DNA of 64,000 nt from Nocardioides agariphilus (GCF_015352445.1 NZ_JADKPO010000020.1:23045-87044), one strand, 5' to 3'. Numbered from the stretch's first letter, positions 39,288 through 48,705 are shown. Numbers and translations are program-made. The notes: generated from the sequence alone by a model not told the origin.

Positions 39288-39734
39288 ATGGCGCACATCC
39301 TCAACCGGACGGTCCTGACGAGATGGGATCCCGATTCGGTGTTCGACTACCTGCTCGACTTCGAGCACGCCGAGGAGTGGGACGCCGGCACCGTGAGCTG
39401 CGAGCGCCTGGGAGGTGACGGGGGCGTGGGCACCCGCTACCGCAACGTCTCGAAGTTCCTTGGGCGCGAGACCACCTTGGACTACGAGGTGGAGAAGGTC
39501 GTGCCGGGACGGCAGTTCGTGATCACGGGTGGCAACAAGACCGTCGAGAGCGAGGACACCGTCATCGTCACGCCGACCATCTCGGGCGGCACCGAGGTCG
39601 AGTACCGCGCCCGGATGACCTTCAAGGGCATTGCCGCAGTGGTCTCGCCGCTGCTCACGCCCTTTCTCAAGCGGCTGGCCGACGACACCGAGCAGCAGCT
39701 GCGCGCCACTCTCGACGCCAAGGCCGCGACCTAG
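39288..39734 (+). CDS. SRPBCC/polyketide-cyclase-like lipid-binding-fold protein
   Basis: The 148-residue protein fits the START-like SRPBCC fold: VFDYLLDFEHAEEWDAGT near the start, a central TLDYEVEKVVPGRQFVITGG, and a C-terminal helix ending in LKRLADDTEQQLRATLD. Such proteins bind small hydrophobic ligands; the ligand is unknown. The ATG has GGGGAG seven bases upstream. It is divergent from the methyltransferase. Confidence 0.85.
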   Translation: MAHILNRTVLTRWDPDSVFDYLLDFEHAEEWDAGTVSCERLGGDGGVGTRYRNVSKFLGRETTLDYEVEKVVPGRQFVITGGNKTVESEDTVIVTPTISGGTEVEYRARMTFKGIAAVVSPLLTPFLKRLADDTEQQLRATLDAKAAT

Positions 39735-39789
39735 GCCACCGGGCTCCTCGACCAGCGGCCACAGCTGCCGACCACGAGGGCGGGCTGCC

Positions 39790-40593
39790 TCATGCCTCGT
39801 CCTCCAGCGTCCGGACACGGCGAGCTGCGAGCGCCTGGCCGGCGAGCTCGTCGTCCGGCGGGTAGCCGACCTCCTCGAGCGTGAGGCCGTGCGCCGGCAC
39901 CACGGTGACCGACGGGTCGCGGGTCTGGCCGGCGAGTACCTCACCCGCCCACTCAGGCGGGCGGCGGCCCTCCCCCACGGCGACCAGACAGCCGACGAGC
40001 GAGCGCACCATGTGGTGGCAGAAGGCGTCGGCGACGACGCTGCCGACCAGGAGTCCACCGGGCTCGCGCTCCCAGGTGAGGGACAGCAGCGTGCGGATCG
40101 TGGTCGCCCCCTCGCGCCGCTTGCAGAACGCCGCGAAGTCGTGGCGGCCGAGCAGCAGGGTGGCGGCCTGTTCGATCAGACCGAGATCGAGCGGCCTGCG
40201 CCACGCCAGCACGTGGCCACGCGTCAGCGGATCGACCGTCTCCGGGTGGTCGGCGATCCGATAGGCGTAGCGGCGCCAGAGTGCCGAGAAGCGGGCGTCG
40301 AAGCCGTCCGCGGCCATGGCCACGCGGCGTACGGAGATGTCGTCGGGCAGCAGCCCGTCGAGCTGGCGGCGCAGACGGTCGGGCTCGGCTGCCTCCACGT
40401 CGACGTGTGCCACCTGTCCCCTGGCATGAACGCCGGTGTCGGTGCGGCCCGCGCAGGTGACCGAGAGCGACGGCACGCGCAGCACCGTGGCCAGTGCGGC
40501 CTCGAGCTCGCCCTGCACCGTGCGCAGCCCGTCTTGGCGGGCCCAGCCGTGGAAGCCGGCGCCGTCGTAGGCGAGGTCCATCCGCAGCCGCAC
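39790..40593 (-). CDS. truA: tRNA pseudouridine synthase A
   Basis: Makes pseudouridine at tRNA positions 38-40. The 267-residue protein has the catalytic Asp52 in CAGRTDTGVHARGQVAH, plus LAYDGAGFHGWARQ and DAFCHHMVRSLVGCLVAVG. In most actinobacteria it directly follows rplQ. Here 4.5 kb of other genes separate the two. It begins 51 bases from the divergent flavoprotein gene. Confidence 0.95.
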   Translation of the reverse strand: MRLRMDLAYDGAGFHGWARQDGLRTVQGELEAALATVLRVPSLSVTCAGRTDTGVHARGQVAHVDVEAAEPDRLRRQLDGLLPDDISVRRVAMAADGFDARFSALWRRYAYRIADHPETVDPLTRGHVLAWRRPLDLGLIEQAATLLLGRHDFAAFCKRREGATTIRTLLSLTWEREPGGLLVGSVVADAFCHHMVRSLVGCLVAVGEGRRPPEWAGEVLAGQTRDPSVTVVPAHGLTLEEVGYPPDDELAGQALAARRVRTLEDEA

Positions 40594-40644
40594 CGGGCCA
40601 GTCTGTCAGCCTGCGGCGCACCACCCACTTGGGATACTGGGCGG

Positions 40645-42330
40645 GTGCCTGAGCGAACACCCCCGTCGATCATCATCGTCAGCCACGACCACGCGGCCTT
40701 CCTGGTCGACGAGTTCGGCCGATACGCCCGCGACTACGACATCCGCCCGGCGACCTCCCCCAGCGTGGCGATGGACGTCGCCACCGAGATCGAGGCCACC
40801 GGGGGTCAGGTGGCGATGATCGTGGCGGACTCCTCGTTGTTCCCCTCCGACGTCGTCGGCGACGACAAGCACAACGTGCTGGCGGCCTTCCACACCTGGC
40901 GCCAGGTGGTGCCGACGGCCAAGCGGCTGGTCATCGCGCCCTGGGAGCGGTTCCTCGAGGACGCCAACCGGCTCCGTGCAGGACTGGCGAAGGGCAAGTA
41001 CGACGCTTACCTGCTGATGCCGCGCGGCCGTCGCGACGAGGAGTTCCACACGGCGGTCTGCGAACTGCTGTCCGACTGGGGCTCCACGGTGGCCCAGCCC
41101 GAGATCGAGACGGTGCGCCTCGTCGCGCCCGAGCAGGACGCGCTCACCTTGTCCATCCGCGACTTCCTCGACCGGATGGGCATGCCGCACCGCGTCTACT
41201 CCCCCGACACCGAGATCGGGGCGGGCATCGTGTCGCGCTACGACGGCAGCGAGACCCGGTGGCCGCTCGTCGAGTCGCCGTACCACGACGTCTGGGCTCC
41301 ACGCAGCGTGCGCGAGGTGGCCGGTGCGATCTACGGCCGTCCCGACGGCATCGACTTGGACACGGTGGTCGACCTCTGCATCGTGGGGGCCGGGCCGGCG
41401 GGCCTGGCGGCGGCGGTGTACGGCGCCTCCGAGGGGCTCACGACCGTCGTCGTCGAGGCCGAGGCGGTCGGCGGCCAGGCCGGTACGTCCTCGATGATCC
41501 GCAACTACCTGGGCTTCCCCCGCGGCATCTCCGGGATGCGACTGGCCCAGCGCGCCCGCAACCAGGCGATCCGCTTCGGCACCCGGTTCTTCACCGGCTG
41601 GGAGGTCGAGGGGATCGCGGTCGACGACGCCAGCCACATCGTGCGCACCGACGGCGGCGACGTGCGCGCCAGGTCGGTGGTGATCGCCAGCGGCGTCGCC
41701 TACCGCAAGCTGCGCGCTCCGGGCATCGACGACCTCACCGGACGCGGCGTCTACTACGGCAGCGCGATGACCGCGGCCCGCGAGATGGAGGGGTACGACG
41801 TCGTGGTCGTCGGCGGCGGCAACTCCGCGGGCCAGGCGGCGATCCACCTGGCCAGGTTCGCCAAGTCCGTGACGATCATGGTGCGGCGACACGGGCTCGG
41901 CGAGACCATGTCGCAGTACCTCATCAACGAGATCGAGTGGAACCCGCGCGTCGAGGTCGCCGCGCGCTGCGAGGTGTGCGCTGTCGGCGGTGACGGTCGG
42001 CTGGAGTGGATCGACGTCAAGGACTGCGACACCGACGAGGTCGTGCGCCGCAACGCCGAGGGACTCTTCCTCCTGCTCGGCGCCGAGCCGCAGTGCGACT
42101 GGATCCCTGGCGACGTCGCGCGTGACGGCCGCGGGTTCGTGCTCACCGGTCGCGACGTGCCCAAGACGATGTGGGCCGACGGCCTCCCACCCGAGAGCCT
42201 GGCGACCTCGATGCCAGGGGTGTTCGCGGTCGGCGACGTGCGGGCCGGCTCGATGAAGCGGGTCGCCGCCGCGTCGGGCGAGGGCTCCTCGGTCGTACCC
42301 CTGGTGCACGCGTACCTGGGGTCGCAGTAG
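40645..42330 (+). CDS. Thioredoxin-reductase-like FAD oxidoreductase fused to a receiver-like N-terminal domain, lacking CxxC
   Basis: A 561-residue fusion. Residues about 8-130 resemble a response-regulator receiver (SIIIVSHDHAAFLVDEF). Residues about 150-225 look like a thioredoxin/glutaredoxin-type fold. Residues about 245-560 are a thioredoxin-reductase flavoprotein with IVGAGPAGLAAAVYGASEGL, VVGGGNSAGQAA and VFAVGDVRAGSMKRVAAASGEG. The redox CxxC expected before the NADPH motif is absent (GRGVYYGSAMTAARE). It may therefore use another electron acceptor. Comparable fusions are often annotated as fused response regulator/thioredoxin reductase. It starts with GTG. Confidence 0.88.
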   Translation: MPERTPPSIIIVSHDHAAFLVDEFGRYARDYDIRPATSPSVAMDVATEIEATGGQVAMIVADSSLFPSDVVGDDKHNVLAAFHTWRQVVPTAKRLVIAPWERFLEDANRLRAGLAKGKYDAYLLMPRGRRDEEFHTAVCELLSDWGSTVAQPEIETVRLVAPEQDALTLSIRDFLDRMGMPHRVYSPDTEIGAGIVSRYDGSETRWPLVESPYHDVWAPRSVREVAGAIYGRPDGIDLDTVVDLCIVGAGPAGLAAAVYGASEGLTTVVVEAEAVGGQAGTSSMIRNYLGFPRGISGMRLAQRARNQAIRFGTRFFTGWEVEGIAVDDASHIVRTDGGDVRARSVVIASGVAYRKLRAPGIDDLTGRGVYYGSAMTAAREMEGYDVVVVGGGNSAGQAAIHLARFAKSVTIMVRRHGLGETMSQYLINEIEWNPRVEVAARCEVCAVGGDGRLEWIDVKDCDTDEVVRRNAEGLFLLLGAEPQCDWIPGDVARDGRGFVLTGRDVPKTMWADGLPPESLATSMPGVFAVGDVRAGSMKRVAAASGEGSSVVPLVHAYLGSQ

Positions 42331-42343
42331 CCGGGCGCCTGCG

Positions 42344-42500
42344 TCAGGAGGCGAAGACGGTCTCGCGCAGCATCCGCGAGACGAACGCGGCGTAGGCCTC
42401 GGGCGAGTCAGCCACATGTCGGCAGACGAGCCGTTGATGCCCACCATCGCGGATCCGACGACGCCAACTCGACGGCAGCGAGCAGCAGAGCGGACTTGGC
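42344..42500 (-). pseudogene. TetR regulator C-terminal remnant, frameshifted and 5'-truncated
   Basis: Reading the minus strand across three frames gives ALLLAAVELASSDP, then MVGINGSSADMWL, then ADSPEAYAAFVSRMLRETVF before a stop. These join into a plausible TetR C-terminal helix region, broken by two frameshifts. The N-terminal DNA-binding part is missing: coding resemblance stops near 42500, where a glycosyltransferase remnant begins on the other strand. The two were probably a divergent pair before a deletion. Confidence 0.6.
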
Positions 42501-43019
42501 CACGTCACCCAGGGCACCATCGCCAACCGGGACTACCGCCAGATCATCGCCCCGGCGCTCGAAGGCCTGGCGCACGAAGACGTTCTCGTCGTGGTGTCCA
42601 CCGGTGGACGTGCCGTAGACACGCTTCCGACCCTGCCGGCCAACGCGCGGGCAGCCGAGTACCTGCCCTACGACGAGCTCCTGCCCAGGACCGACGTCTT
42701 CGTCACCAACGGCGGCTACGGAGGCGTTCAGTACGCCTTGCGCTACGGCGTGCCCATCGTCACCAGCAGCGGCAAGGAGGACAAGCCGGAGGTTGCCGCG
42801 CGCGTGAAGTGGTCCGGTGTCGGCCTGCGGCTCAACACCGAGACACCCTCGGCCGACGCCGTCCGCCAGGCAGTGCGGCGGGTGCTCGACCAGGCCCGCT
42901 ACCGCACTGCGGCGCAAGCGGTGGCGTCCAGCATGGCGCGCTCCGGTGGGATGGAGCAGCTCGCCGGCATCATCGACCGTCTCAGCTCCCAGAAGCCGTC
43001 GCCCGAGTCCCGGCAGTAG
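42498..43019 (+). pseudogene. UDP-glycosyltransferase (MGT-like) C-terminal remnant
   Basis: The frame is open from about 42450 and becomes family-like at GHVTQGTIANRDYRQIIAP, continuing LVVVSTGGR, LPYDELLPRTDVFVTNGGYGGVQYALRYGVPIV and the end of the donor-binding domain. That is only about 170 residues of a usual 400. The acceptor-binding N-terminal domain and start are missing. An internal ATG at 42591 could make a 142-residue protein, but this would start inside the fold. It is judged a remnant of a macrolide-type glycosyltransferase gene. Confidence 0.7.
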
Positions 43020-43038
43020 GTGCGGTAGACCCGAGCGC

Positions 43039-43944
43039 TCAGAGCTCCGAGCGGTACGGCGGGTCGGCGCCGGGCCGCGAGACCGTGACGGCGGCCGCAC
43101 GCGTGGCGAAGTCGAGGACCCCGGCGACCTGTTCGTGCGACATGCCGCGCAGGGCGTCGACCCCGCCACCCAGCAGTCCGAGCGAGCCGAGCTCGTCGAT
43201 CATCGCCGCACCGAAGGTGTCGCCGGCACCGATCGTGTCGGCCACGCTCACCGCGACGCCCGCCGCCGCCACGGCCAGCCCCTCGGCGTACCAGGCCGCA
43301 CCGTCTGCCCCGCGGGTGACGACGACAGCAGCGGGGCCGAGGGCGAGCAGCCGCTCACAGGCGGCGGCCTCGGACTCACCCGGGTAGAGCGCCTCGAGGT
43401 CCTCGTCGGAGGCCTTGACGATGTCACTGAGCCGCACGGTCTCCTCGACCGTCTTGGCGATCGCGGGACCTACGCCAGTGACCGTGGGCCGCATGTTGAT
43501 GTCGTAGGACGTGGTGGTGGAGCTGCGCAGGCGGGCCATCAGGGCGCGGACGTCCTCGCAGCCGGGAGTCACGACCGCTCCGAGTGAGCACGCGTGCAGC
43601 GCCAACGGCGGCTCGGTGATCTCGACGGCACCGATCCGCCAGTCGATGTCGAAGGTGTAGCGGGCCGAGCCATCCTCCTGCAGGGTCGCGAGGGCCGAGG
43701 ACGTGCGTGGGATGACGTGCGGGTCGGTCGCCAGCGTCACGCCGGACGCGGCCAGGTGATCGGCGATCAGCCGGCCGTGGTCGTCGGCGGCGTAGCTGGT
43801 CACGAACCCCGTGTCGCGGCCCAGGCGCGAGAGCGCGACCGCGACGTTGGCGGCGCTGCCGCCGGGAAAGGTCTCGGTCGAGCCGTCCTGACGTCGCACG
43901 ATGTCGACGAGCGACTCCCCGACCACCAGCACTCCTGCTCCCAT
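43039..43944 (-). CDS. PfkB-family carbohydrate kinase
   Basis: A 301-residue ribokinase-type sugar kinase. The N-terminal GGSAANVAVALSRLG and the C-terminal DTIGAGDTFGAAMI signature with its catalytic Asp are both intact. The lid and substrate region do not identify the sugar; fructokinase is a common assignment for such proteins. The ATG chosen begins MGAGVLVVGESLVD, where the family starts. It stands alone, convergent with the glycosyltransferase remnant. Confidence 0.88.
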   Translation of the reverse strand: MGAGVLVVGESLVDIVRRQDGSTETFPGGSAANVAVALSRLGRDTGFVTSYAADDHGRLIADHLAASGVTLATDPHVIPRTSSALATLQEDGSARYTFDIDWRIGAVEITEPPLALHACSLGAVVTPGCEDVRALMARLRSSTTTSYDINMRPTVTGVGPAIAKTVEETVRLSDIVKASDEDLEALYPGESEAAACERLLALGPAAVVVTRGADGAAWYAEGLAVAAAGVAVSVADTIGAGDTFGAAMIDELGSLGLLGGGVDALRGMSHEQVAGVLDFATRAAAVTVSRPGADPPYRSEL

Positions 43945-44022
43945 GACCACGTGTCTAGCGGATGGCGTGGGTAGGGGCCAGCGGTGTCTCGTCGGCGGCC
44001 CGATCACTGGCACGATGTGCGC

Positions 44023-44673
44023 GTGACGCAGGCCCCCCGGCACCCCGGCTCGCACGCGCGACGTCCGCCTCCCGAGAGCGAGCCCGCGCTCCCCGTCTCG
44101 GTCATCTTGGTGGCCGGCCTGGCCCTGGTGCAGGTGGTGATGTCGGCGTCGATGGACTCGGTCGCCACCAGCGTGATCAACCTCGTCGAACCACTGTTCG
44201 GCGTGGAGCCCGCACGGCTGGCCGCCACGATGACGCCGTGGCTCCCGCTGGCGGTGGTGTTGTTCGTCTGGACGCGCGAGCAGCGGTTGGGCCTGCTCGC
44301 CTGCGCGGTCGCGCTGGCGTTCGCGACGCTGTCCTACCTGCGCGGGGTCATCGCCGAGCAGCTGCTCGAGTCGGGCAGCCAGGACACCGCCTTGGGCTTC
44401 ATCGACTGGACCAACTGGCTGCTCACCGCCCTGATGCCCGTCGGCGTGGCGCTGGCGTGGGGGATCGCCCGCCGTCAGGGCACCCGTTGGTGGCCGGGTC
44501 TGGTGGTGGCTGCGGCGCTGGCCGTGCTCGCCCGGTGGCTCGACATCGACCCGCTGCGCGACGGCGACCAGCAGCTACGTGCGGCCCTGGCCGCCGTGAT
44601 CTACCAGGTGGTGCCGGCCGTCGCAGGTGGCCTGGCGTGCTGGTGGCTCGACGTACGAGGACGCTCGAGGTGA
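44023..44673 (+). CDS. Hypothetical four-to-six-helix membrane protein coupled to a GntR regulator
   Basis: A 216-residue membrane protein with hydrophobic segments near residues 25-45, 62-80, 85-105, 125-145, 155-170 and 190-208. No family signature is recognised. It starts with GTG and its stop overlaps the GntR gene start as GTGA, so the two form an operon. In YtrA-type systems the regulator is usually beside transporter genes, but no ATPase is encoded here. Confidence 0.75.
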   Translation: MTQAPRHPGSHARRPPPESEPALPVSVILVAGLALVQVVMSASMDSVATSVINLVEPLFGVEPARLAATMTPWLPLAVVLFVWTREQRLGLLACAVALAFATLSYLRGVIAEQLLESGSQDTALGFIDWTNWLLTALMPVGVALAWGIARRQGTRWWPGLVVAAALAVLARWLDIDPLRDGDQQLRAALAAVIYQVVPAVAGGLACWWLDVRGRSR

Positions 44674-45035
44674 AGCTGGATCGGATCGACCACACCTCGG
44701 CGGAGCCGCCGTTCGAGCAGGTACGCCGCCAGATCGCGACCCAGGTCGGCTCAGGGCAGCTGCCAGCCGGCACCCGGCTGCCGACGGTCCGTGCGCTCGC
44801 CTCCGAGATCGGGCTCGCGGTCAACACCGTGGCTCGCGTCTACCGCGAGCTCGAGGCCGATGGCGTCGTGGTGACCGAGGGGAGGCGGGGCACCTTCGTG
44901 AGCCCGAGCCGGGCAGTCCCCGACAGTGAGGTGGAGTCGGCGGTCCAGGCCTACGTCGAGGCCGCGCGGCGAGCCGGCCTCGGCGTCACCGAGGCGCAGC
45001 TGCTCGTCGAACGACGATGGGCCCGCCACCCCTGA
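44670..45035 (+). CDS. GntR-family (YtrA subfamily) transcriptional regulator
   Basis: The 121-residue protein has a GntR winged helix (PPFEQVRRQIATQVGSGQLPAGTRLPTVRALASEIGLAVNTVARVYRELEADGVV split over residues 12-70). Only a short helical tail of about 45 residues follows, the YtrA layout without a ligand domain. It is coupled to the membrane protein by GTGA. Its stop codon forms the loop of a terminator hairpin. Confidence 0.9.
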   Translation: MKLDRIDHTSAEPPFEQVRRQIATQVGSGQLPAGTRLPTVRALASEIGLAVNTVARVYRELEADGVVVTEGRRGTFVSPSRAVPDSEVESAVQAYVEAARRAGLGVTEAQLLVERRWARHP

Positions 45036-45051
45036 GGGGTGACGGGCCCAT
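45017..45051. terminator. 16-bp bidirectional terminator hairpin whose loop is the gntR stop codon
   Basis: ATGGGCCCGCCACCCC (45017-45032) pairs with 45036-45051 with one mismatch. The 3-base loop is TGA (45033-45035), the gntR stop. It lies 27 bases beyond the stop of the convergent rplQ. It can serve both strands and would end the ribosomal-protein/rpoA operon. Confidence 0.8.
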
Positions 45052-45077
45052 GCGGCTCGGATGGCTCGTGCGGCCGG

Positions 45078-45845
45078 TCAGCCGGCCTTGACGAAGCCGG
45101 CGTTCTCGGCGGCCTCTTCGGTGGTGAACCAGACCTCGGCGATGGTCTGGTCGTACCACTGCGACTCGGGCGTGTGGTACTTGCCGGAGTCCTTGTTGCC
45201 CTTGATGGTGAACGCCTCGGACGGCGCGGCGCCGTCCTCGAGCGCCAGGGCCACGTCGTCACCGAACTCGAGGTCGGCGAACTTGGCGGTGAGAGCCTCC
45301 TCGGCGGCCTCGTCAGCAGCCTCCTGCGCAGGAGTCTCCTCGCCGAGGTTGGCGGCCTCGTCGGTCGTCTCGTCCTCGGCGATCTCCTCGTTGGTGATCT
45401 CCTCGGCGGGCTTCTCCTCTGCCTTCGGCTGCTCGGCAGGCTTGTCCGCGGCCTTCGTCGCAGTGGCCTTCTTGGCCGCCGGCTGGTAGGCCTCCTGCAC
45501 CAGCTCGATCACGGCCATCGGAGCGTTGTCGCCCTTGCGGTTGCCGATCTTGGTGATGCGGGTGTAGCCGCCGGGACGCTCGGCCATCTTGGGCGCGATC
45601 TCGGTGAACAGCACGTGCACGACCGACTTGTCGCGGATGGTCTTGAGGACCTCACGACGGTTGTGCAGGTCGCCGCGCTTGGCCTTGGTGATCAGCTTCT
45701 CCGCGACCGGACGCAGCGTGCGCGCCCGGGTCTCGGTGGTCGTGATCTTGCCGTGCTCGAACAGCTGCGTGGCCAGGTTGGACAGCAGGTGGCGCTGGTG
45801 AGAGGCGCTGCCACCGAGGCGGGGGCCCTTCTTGGGAGTAGGCAT
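45078..45845 (-). CDS. rplQ: 50S ribosomal protein L17 with a long acidic C-terminal extension and an Ada-like zinc-less module
   Basis: Residues 1-118 are a normal L17 ([32 protein letters not shown] ... [12 protein letters not shown]). About 135 extra residues follow: an Ala/Lys segment, a strongly acidic Glu-rich stretch (about 135-190) and a final module, [17 protein letters not shown] then [17 protein letters not shown]. That last module resembles the 'GN..S..YH.P' fold of Ada-type zinc modules but has serine in place of cysteine. The extension nearly doubles the usual size. It is last in the infA-rplQ operon here. Confidence 0.96.
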   Translation of the reverse strand: MPTPKKGPRLGGSASHQRHLLSNLATQLFEHGKITTTETRARTLRPVAEKLITKAKRGDLHNRREVLKTIRDKSVVHVLFTEIAPKMAERPGGYTRITKIGNRKGDNAPMAVIELVQEAYQPAAKKATATKAADKPAEQPKAEEKPAEEITNEEIAEDETTDEAANLGEETPAQEAADEAAEEALTAKFADLEFGDDVALALEDGAAPSEAFTIKGNKDSGKYHTPESQWYDQTIAEVWFTTEEAAENAGFVKAG

Positions 45846-45938
45846 CTTCGTGTCACTCGTTTCTCCCGGGCCGTGTCAGGTACCCGGGTAGAGGGTGCTG
45901 GTGATGGGTTCGAACCTCGGGCTCGAGCCCCTCGGGGA

Positions 45939-46955
45939 TCAGTACTGCTCGTCCTCGACGAACGCGTCGTCGTCGTCATCGCCGTAGGCCGCCAGGGCAG
46001 CGTGCGGGTCGAAGCCGGGCGCGCTGTCCTTGAGGGACAGGCCCATCTCGACCAGCTTGGCCTTGACCTCGTCGATCGACTTGGCGCCGAAGTTGCGGAT
46101 GTCGAGCAGGTCCTGCTCCGAGCGGGAGATGAGCTCACCCACGGTGTGGATGCCCTCGCGCTTGAGGCAGTTGTAGGAGCGGACCGTCAGCTGCAGGTCC
46201 TCGACCGGGAGGGCGAGGTCGGCGGCCAGCTGCTCGTCGACCGGCGAAGGTCCGATGTCGATCCCCTCGGCCTCGACATTGAGCTCACGGGCCAGACCGA
46301 ACAGCTCGACCAGCGTCTTGCCCGCCGAGGCGATCGCGTCGCGGGGACGGATCGAGGGCTTGGTCTCGACGTCGATGACGAGCTTGTCGAAGTCGGTGCG
46401 CTGCTCGACACGGGTCGCCTCGACCTTGTAGGTCACCTTCAGCACGGGGCTGTAGATCGAGTCGACGGGCATCCGGCCGATCTCGTTGTCGGCGCCCTTG
46501 TTCTGGACGGCCGAGACGTAGCCGCGGCCGCGCTCGACCACCAGCTCCATCTCGAGCTTGCCCTTGTCGGACAGGGTCGCGATCTTCAGGTCGGGGTTGT
46601 GCACCTCGACACCGGCCGGCGGCGCGATGTCGGCCGCGGTGACCTCACCGGGGCCGGACTTGCGCAGGTACATCGTGACGGGCTCGTCGTGCTCGGAGGA
46701 GACGACCAGGCCCTTGAGGTTGAGGATGACCTCGGTGACGTCCTCCTTGACCCCCTCGATGGTGGAGAACTCGTGGAGGACGGTGTCGACCTTGATGCTG
46801 GTGACCGAGGCACCGGGGATCGACGAGAGGAGGGTGCGACGAAGTGAGTTGCCGAGCGTGTAGCCGAAGCCGGGCTCGAGCGGCTCGATGACGAAGCGCG
46901 AACGGAACTCGTCGACCGACTCTTCCGACAGGGTGGGGCGCTGTGCGATGAGCAC
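45939..46955 (-). CDS. rpoA: DNA-directed RNA polymerase subunit alpha
   Basis: The 338-residue alpha subunit has an N-terminal dimerisation domain ([30 protein letters not shown]) and a C-terminal DNA/activator-binding domain ([40 protein letters not shown]). It assembles core polymerase and contacts UP elements. It starts with GTG, 92 bases after rpsD and 93 before rplQ. Confidence 0.98.
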   Translation of the reverse strand: MLIAQRPTLSEESVDEFRSRFVIEPLEPGFGYTLGNSLRRTLLSSIPGASVTSIKVDTVLHEFSTIEGVKEDVTEVILNLKGLVVSSEHDEPVTMYLRKSGPGEVTAADIAPPAGVEVHNPDLKIATLSDKGKLEMELVVERGRGYVSAVQNKGADNEIGRMPVDSIYSPVLKVTYKVEATRVEQRTDFDKLVIDVETKPSIRPRDAIASAGKTLVELFGLARELNVEAEGIDIGPSPVDEQLAADLALPVEDLQLTVRSYNCLKREGIHTVGELISRSEQDLLDIRNFGAKSIDEVKAKLVEMGLSLKDSAPGFDPHAALAAYGDDDDDAFVEDEQY

Positions 46956-47046
46956 TTGTTCTTTCCTTTCCGGGTCCGACCGCTATTTGAAGGGCCCGAA
47001 CTGTGGTGACGGCTGAGAATAGGAAGGCTGGGTGTGTCCCGGGGGA

Positions 47047-47655
47047 CTACTTCTTGGAGTAGTACTCGACGATCAGCTGCTCTTGGACCGGGATGTCGAT
47101 CTGGGCCCGGACGGGCAGCTGGTGCACCAGGATCCGCATCCGCGACGGGATCGCCTCGAGCCACGCCGGCACGACGCGCTCGCCGTGGGTCTCGCGCGCC
47201 ACGATGAACGGCGTCGTCTCGAGCGACTTCTCCTTGACGTCGATGACGTCGTGGGCGGTCACCTGGAACGAGGGGATGTTCACCTTGTGGCCGTTGACCT
47301 TGAAGTGGCCGTGGACGACCAGCTGGCGGGCGTGGCGGCGGGTGCGGGCGAAGCCGGCGCGGTAGACGACGTTGTCGAGACGGCACTCGAGCAGCTGCAG
47401 CAGGTTGTCGCCGGTCTTGCCCTGACGACGCGAGGCCTCGGTGTAGTAGTTGTGGAACTGCTTCTCGAGGATGCCGTAGGTGAAGCGAGCCTTCTGCTTC
47501 TCACGAAGCTGCAGGAGGTACTCGCTCTCCTTGATGCGGCCGCGGCCGTGCTGGCCGGGCGGGTAGGGGCGGCGCTCGTAGGCAGAGTCGCCACCCACCA
47601 GGTCCACGCCGAGGCGGCGGGACTTCTTGGTCATGGGGCCGGTGTAACGGGCCAT
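47047..47655 (-). CDS. rpsD: 30S ribosomal protein S4
   Basis: The 202-residue S4 has the S4 RNA-binding domain (RRQGKTGDNLLQLLECRLDNVVYRAGFARTRRHARQLVVHGH in sequence order) and a C-terminus VQEQLIVEYYSKK. It starts 16S assembly and in other bacteria autoregulates the alpha operon. No cysteine zinc motif is visible at the N-terminus (zinc-independent form). Confidence 0.98.
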   Translation of the reverse strand: MARYTGPMTKKSRRLGVDLVGGDSAYERRPYPPGQHGRGRIKESEYLLQLREKQKARFTYGILEKQFHNYYTEASRRQGKTGDNLLQLLECRLDNVVYRAGFARTRRHARQLVVHGHFKVNGHKVNIPSFQVTAHDVIDVKEKSLETTPFIVARETHGERVVPAWLEAIPSRMRILVHQLPVRAQIDIPVQEQLIVEYYSKK

Positions 47656-47692
47656 GGGTCAGTTCTCCTTCGGAAGTCTCAGGCTCGGGTGG

Positions 47693-48094
<402 letters not shown>

Positions 48095-48171
48095 GCGGTG
48101 TCTTCTCTCCTACGACGTTCTACGGAATCGGTGTGACGCTGTGTCGTGACGAGCGTCGATCGCTGGGCCGA

Positions 48172-48546
48172 CTACTTGGCCTTCTTCTTGCCGGCGACGG
48201 TGCGCTTGGGGCCCTTGCGGGTGCGCGCGTTGGTCTTGGTGCGCTGGCCGCGGACCGGGAGGCCCTGACGGTGACGGCGACCCTGGTAGCTGCCGATCTC
48301 GATCTTGCGACGGATGTCGGCTTGGACCTCGCGACGGAGGTCACCCTCGATCTTGAAGTTGGACTCGATCTCGTCGCGGAGCCTGACCAGCTCCTCGTCG
48401 CCGAGCTGGTGGACACGGAGGTCCGGGCTGACGCCGGTGGCCTTCAGTACCTGCTGGGCGCGGGTACGGCCGATGCCGTAGATGTAGGTGAGTGCGACCT
48501 CGATGCGCTTGTCGCGCGGAAGGTCCACACCAACGAGGCGTGCCAT
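48172..48546 (-). CDS. rpsM: 30S ribosomal protein S13
   Basis: The 124-residue S13 starts [21 protein letters not shown] and ends in a basic tail [21 protein letters not shown]. The ATG was chosen over an in-frame upstream extension because it matches the family N-terminus. S13 contacts the 50S subunit and P-site tRNA. A 169-base gap separates it from rpmJ. Confidence 0.98.
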   Translation of the reverse strand: MARLVGVDLPRDKRIEVALTYIYGIGRTRAQQVLKATGVSPDLRVHQLGDEELVRLRDEIESNFKIEGDLRREVQADIRRKIEIGSYQGRRHRQGLPVRGQRTKTNARTRKGPKRTVAGKKKAK

Positions 48547-48705
48547 GTGGTGGCCTTTCGGATACTGCGGTGGTGTCGGTCGTGATGCGTCGTCGTCCGC
48601 CTCGGACGACGCTCCGGCCACTGCTCCGGAGGTGGTTCGCTGGTGTTCGTCGGTGGAGCTTGTCGAGACCAGCTAGCGATCACGTTGTGTGGTGTTCAGT
48701 TGTCG

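Noticed and set aside
39631-40644. Upstream extension of the thioredoxin-reductase-like gene to 39631
   Set aside because: The extension is antisense to truA and of shadow composition. The GTG at 40645 gives the expected N-terminus.
45880-45935. tRNA-like T-loop sequence (GAGGTTCGAACCC on the minus strand)
   Set aside because: Only the T-arm-like stretch is present. No acceptor or anticodon stem can be drawn in the 93-base rpoA-rplQ gap.
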